Below, piece by piece: positions 63,104-64,000 of a stretch of 64,000 nt of DNA. Location: NCBI GenBank assembly GCA_009829735.1, contig CM020619.1, positions 19,039,816 through 19,103,815 of the forward strand, read 5' to 3'. The position numbers and the translations under genes are program-made. Under the pieces are notes generated by a model. That model searched no databases and was not told the origin of the DNA. It saw nothing but the letters and a program-made list of their open reading frames with translations. Origin of the DNA: Pyropia yezoensis (taxonomy: Eukaryota; Rhodophyta; Bangiophyceae; Bangiales; Bangiaceae). Numbering within the stretch: the stretch's first letter is position 1; each line of letters begins with the position of its first letter.

Positions 63104-64000
63104 GGTCTCCTGCGAGTGGGGGGAGGTGGCGGGACGGAAGGGGGGCAGGAGGGGCCGAAGTGGGGAAGGGGCAAAGGGGGGTGGGGGAGGTGATGAAAAG
63201 CAGGAGAGGCCAGGTCGGGCGCGTGAGCCAAAAACACAGGCGCAGTCAGTGGGGACGACTGTGGGCCCCCCCCGCGGGGGGCGCCGCCGCGGCAACCACG
63301 ACGCGGCGGTGGCGGCGGCGGGTGCGTCCCGCGGCGGCCGCCCCCCCTCCGCAGCGACGCCTGGGCCGCGTCGCGCGGGGCGCCCCCGCCGGAGGGCCGG
63401 CCGACGCGGGACGGCCAGGCGGCAGGCACGCACCCGGAAGGGTGACGCGACAGGGGGGGAGAGGTGGCGCGGCGGGGACGGGGAGCGGTTCCACCCGAGG
63501 CGCCGCTGGCGGCGGGTCAGGCGGGCGGGGCGGCGGGGGAGGAGCCGGCGGCGTCGGGCAGGCAGGGGGGGGGGGGGGTCGTCGACGGCAGACGCGGGAG
63601 AGGAGGGGGCGGAGCGGGCGCTGCGAGGGACGCGGCCGAGCGGGTGGCTCTCGGCCGGCGCTTGCAAAAGGCTTTGCACAAACACGAACAAATCGCTGTG
63701 TAATTGTATTAGTAATGTATGCATCGTGAGCAGTTGTATGAAATACAAACTACAGCGTTAAGTTGCACCTCGGCGCCCACTCGTCTGCCTAGGCCGACTT
63801 CGTGATGGTCGGGTCCGCGCGTCGGCAACGCTATATACCTACAGGCCTGGTCGTGTCGCCGCCACTGCCGCGCCCGCCACGACCGCCTGCTCATGAGGGC
63901 GCCGCGCCCCTCCCATCCCCCCCCTCCCCTGGCAGTGCCGTCCCCACCAGGAAGATGGGTGTTGATCACGAGGCCTCTTTGGTGCCTGCCTCGCCCGTCC
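63104..64000. other. Upstream region of the phospholipase gene to the window edge
   Basis: GC-rich with G/C runs. The reverse frame of the phospholipase gene remains open to 63748, ending in an ATG in an AT-richer patch (63690-63750), so a longer N-terminus cannot be excluded. The last 250 bp contain CTATATACC (about 63830), a possible TATA element. No other gene supported. Confidence 0.4.

Noticed and set aside
63104-63748. N-terminal 215-codon extension of the phospholipase frame
   Set aside because: Pro/Arg-rich without the ordered character of the rest; the ATG at 63103 fits the family better. Kept only as a possibility.

Overview
This window is nuclear DNA from a GC-rich eukaryote, most likely a photosynthetic one. 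Four spliced introns reconstruct an FKBP-type prolyl isomerase with a two-part chloroplast/thylakoid targeting leader. A second spliced gene, a DDHD-type phospholipase and three abundant families of Ty3/gypsy-type LTR retrotransposons are also eukaryotic. The very GC-rich compact genes, long homopolymer G/C runs and few introns would fit a bangiophyte red alga (Porphyra/Pyropia type). That assignment is inference; a GC-rich green alga is not excluded.

Layout. 1-17.5 kb is GC-rich host DNA. It holds a 5'-partial Ala-rich ORF with a Cys-rich tail, a short Kozak-started ORF, a large single-exon reverse-strand gene (1063 aa) with a poly-Gly tract, a reverse-strand gene for a secreted protein, and a two-exon gene (823 aa) of unknown function. 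Small inverted-repeat transposons (a 115-bp MITE, a 1.28-kb element with about 175-bp inverted ends, a 466-bp element) are scattered in between. 17.5-53.2 kb is a repeat-dominated block with lower-GC gaps. It contains element A (21060-31138, 644-bp LTRs, target duplication CTCAT), element B (32595-41968, 469-bp LTRs, target duplication GAAAC), and a decayed head-to-tail pair of family C elements sharing one LTR (45.7-53.2 kb). A reversed solo LTR of family B sits inside the first C copy with its own CCGAC target duplication. 53.2-64 kb returns to host DNA: a two-exon reverse-strand gene (470 aa), the five-exon FKBP gene, and a DDHD-domain phospholipase gene convergent with it.

Most interesting observation. 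Elements A and B both carry, between pol and the 3' LTR, a long open reading frame on the strand opposite to gag-pol. The two antisense proteins can be aligned by eye over several hundred residues with matching spacing, although the elements differ strongly in LTR and pol sequence. This suggests a conserved accessory gene of these chromodomain-bearing (chromovirus) elements, expressed antisense and of unknown function. In A it is intact (581 aa); in B it carries one stop codon and one frameshift. Other notable points: one isolated stop codon in A gag and one in B pol, -1 gag/pol frame overlaps in both, the same unidentified primer-binding motif (TGGTGGAGCAGCAG) next to unrelated LTRs, and a gag-only member of family C.
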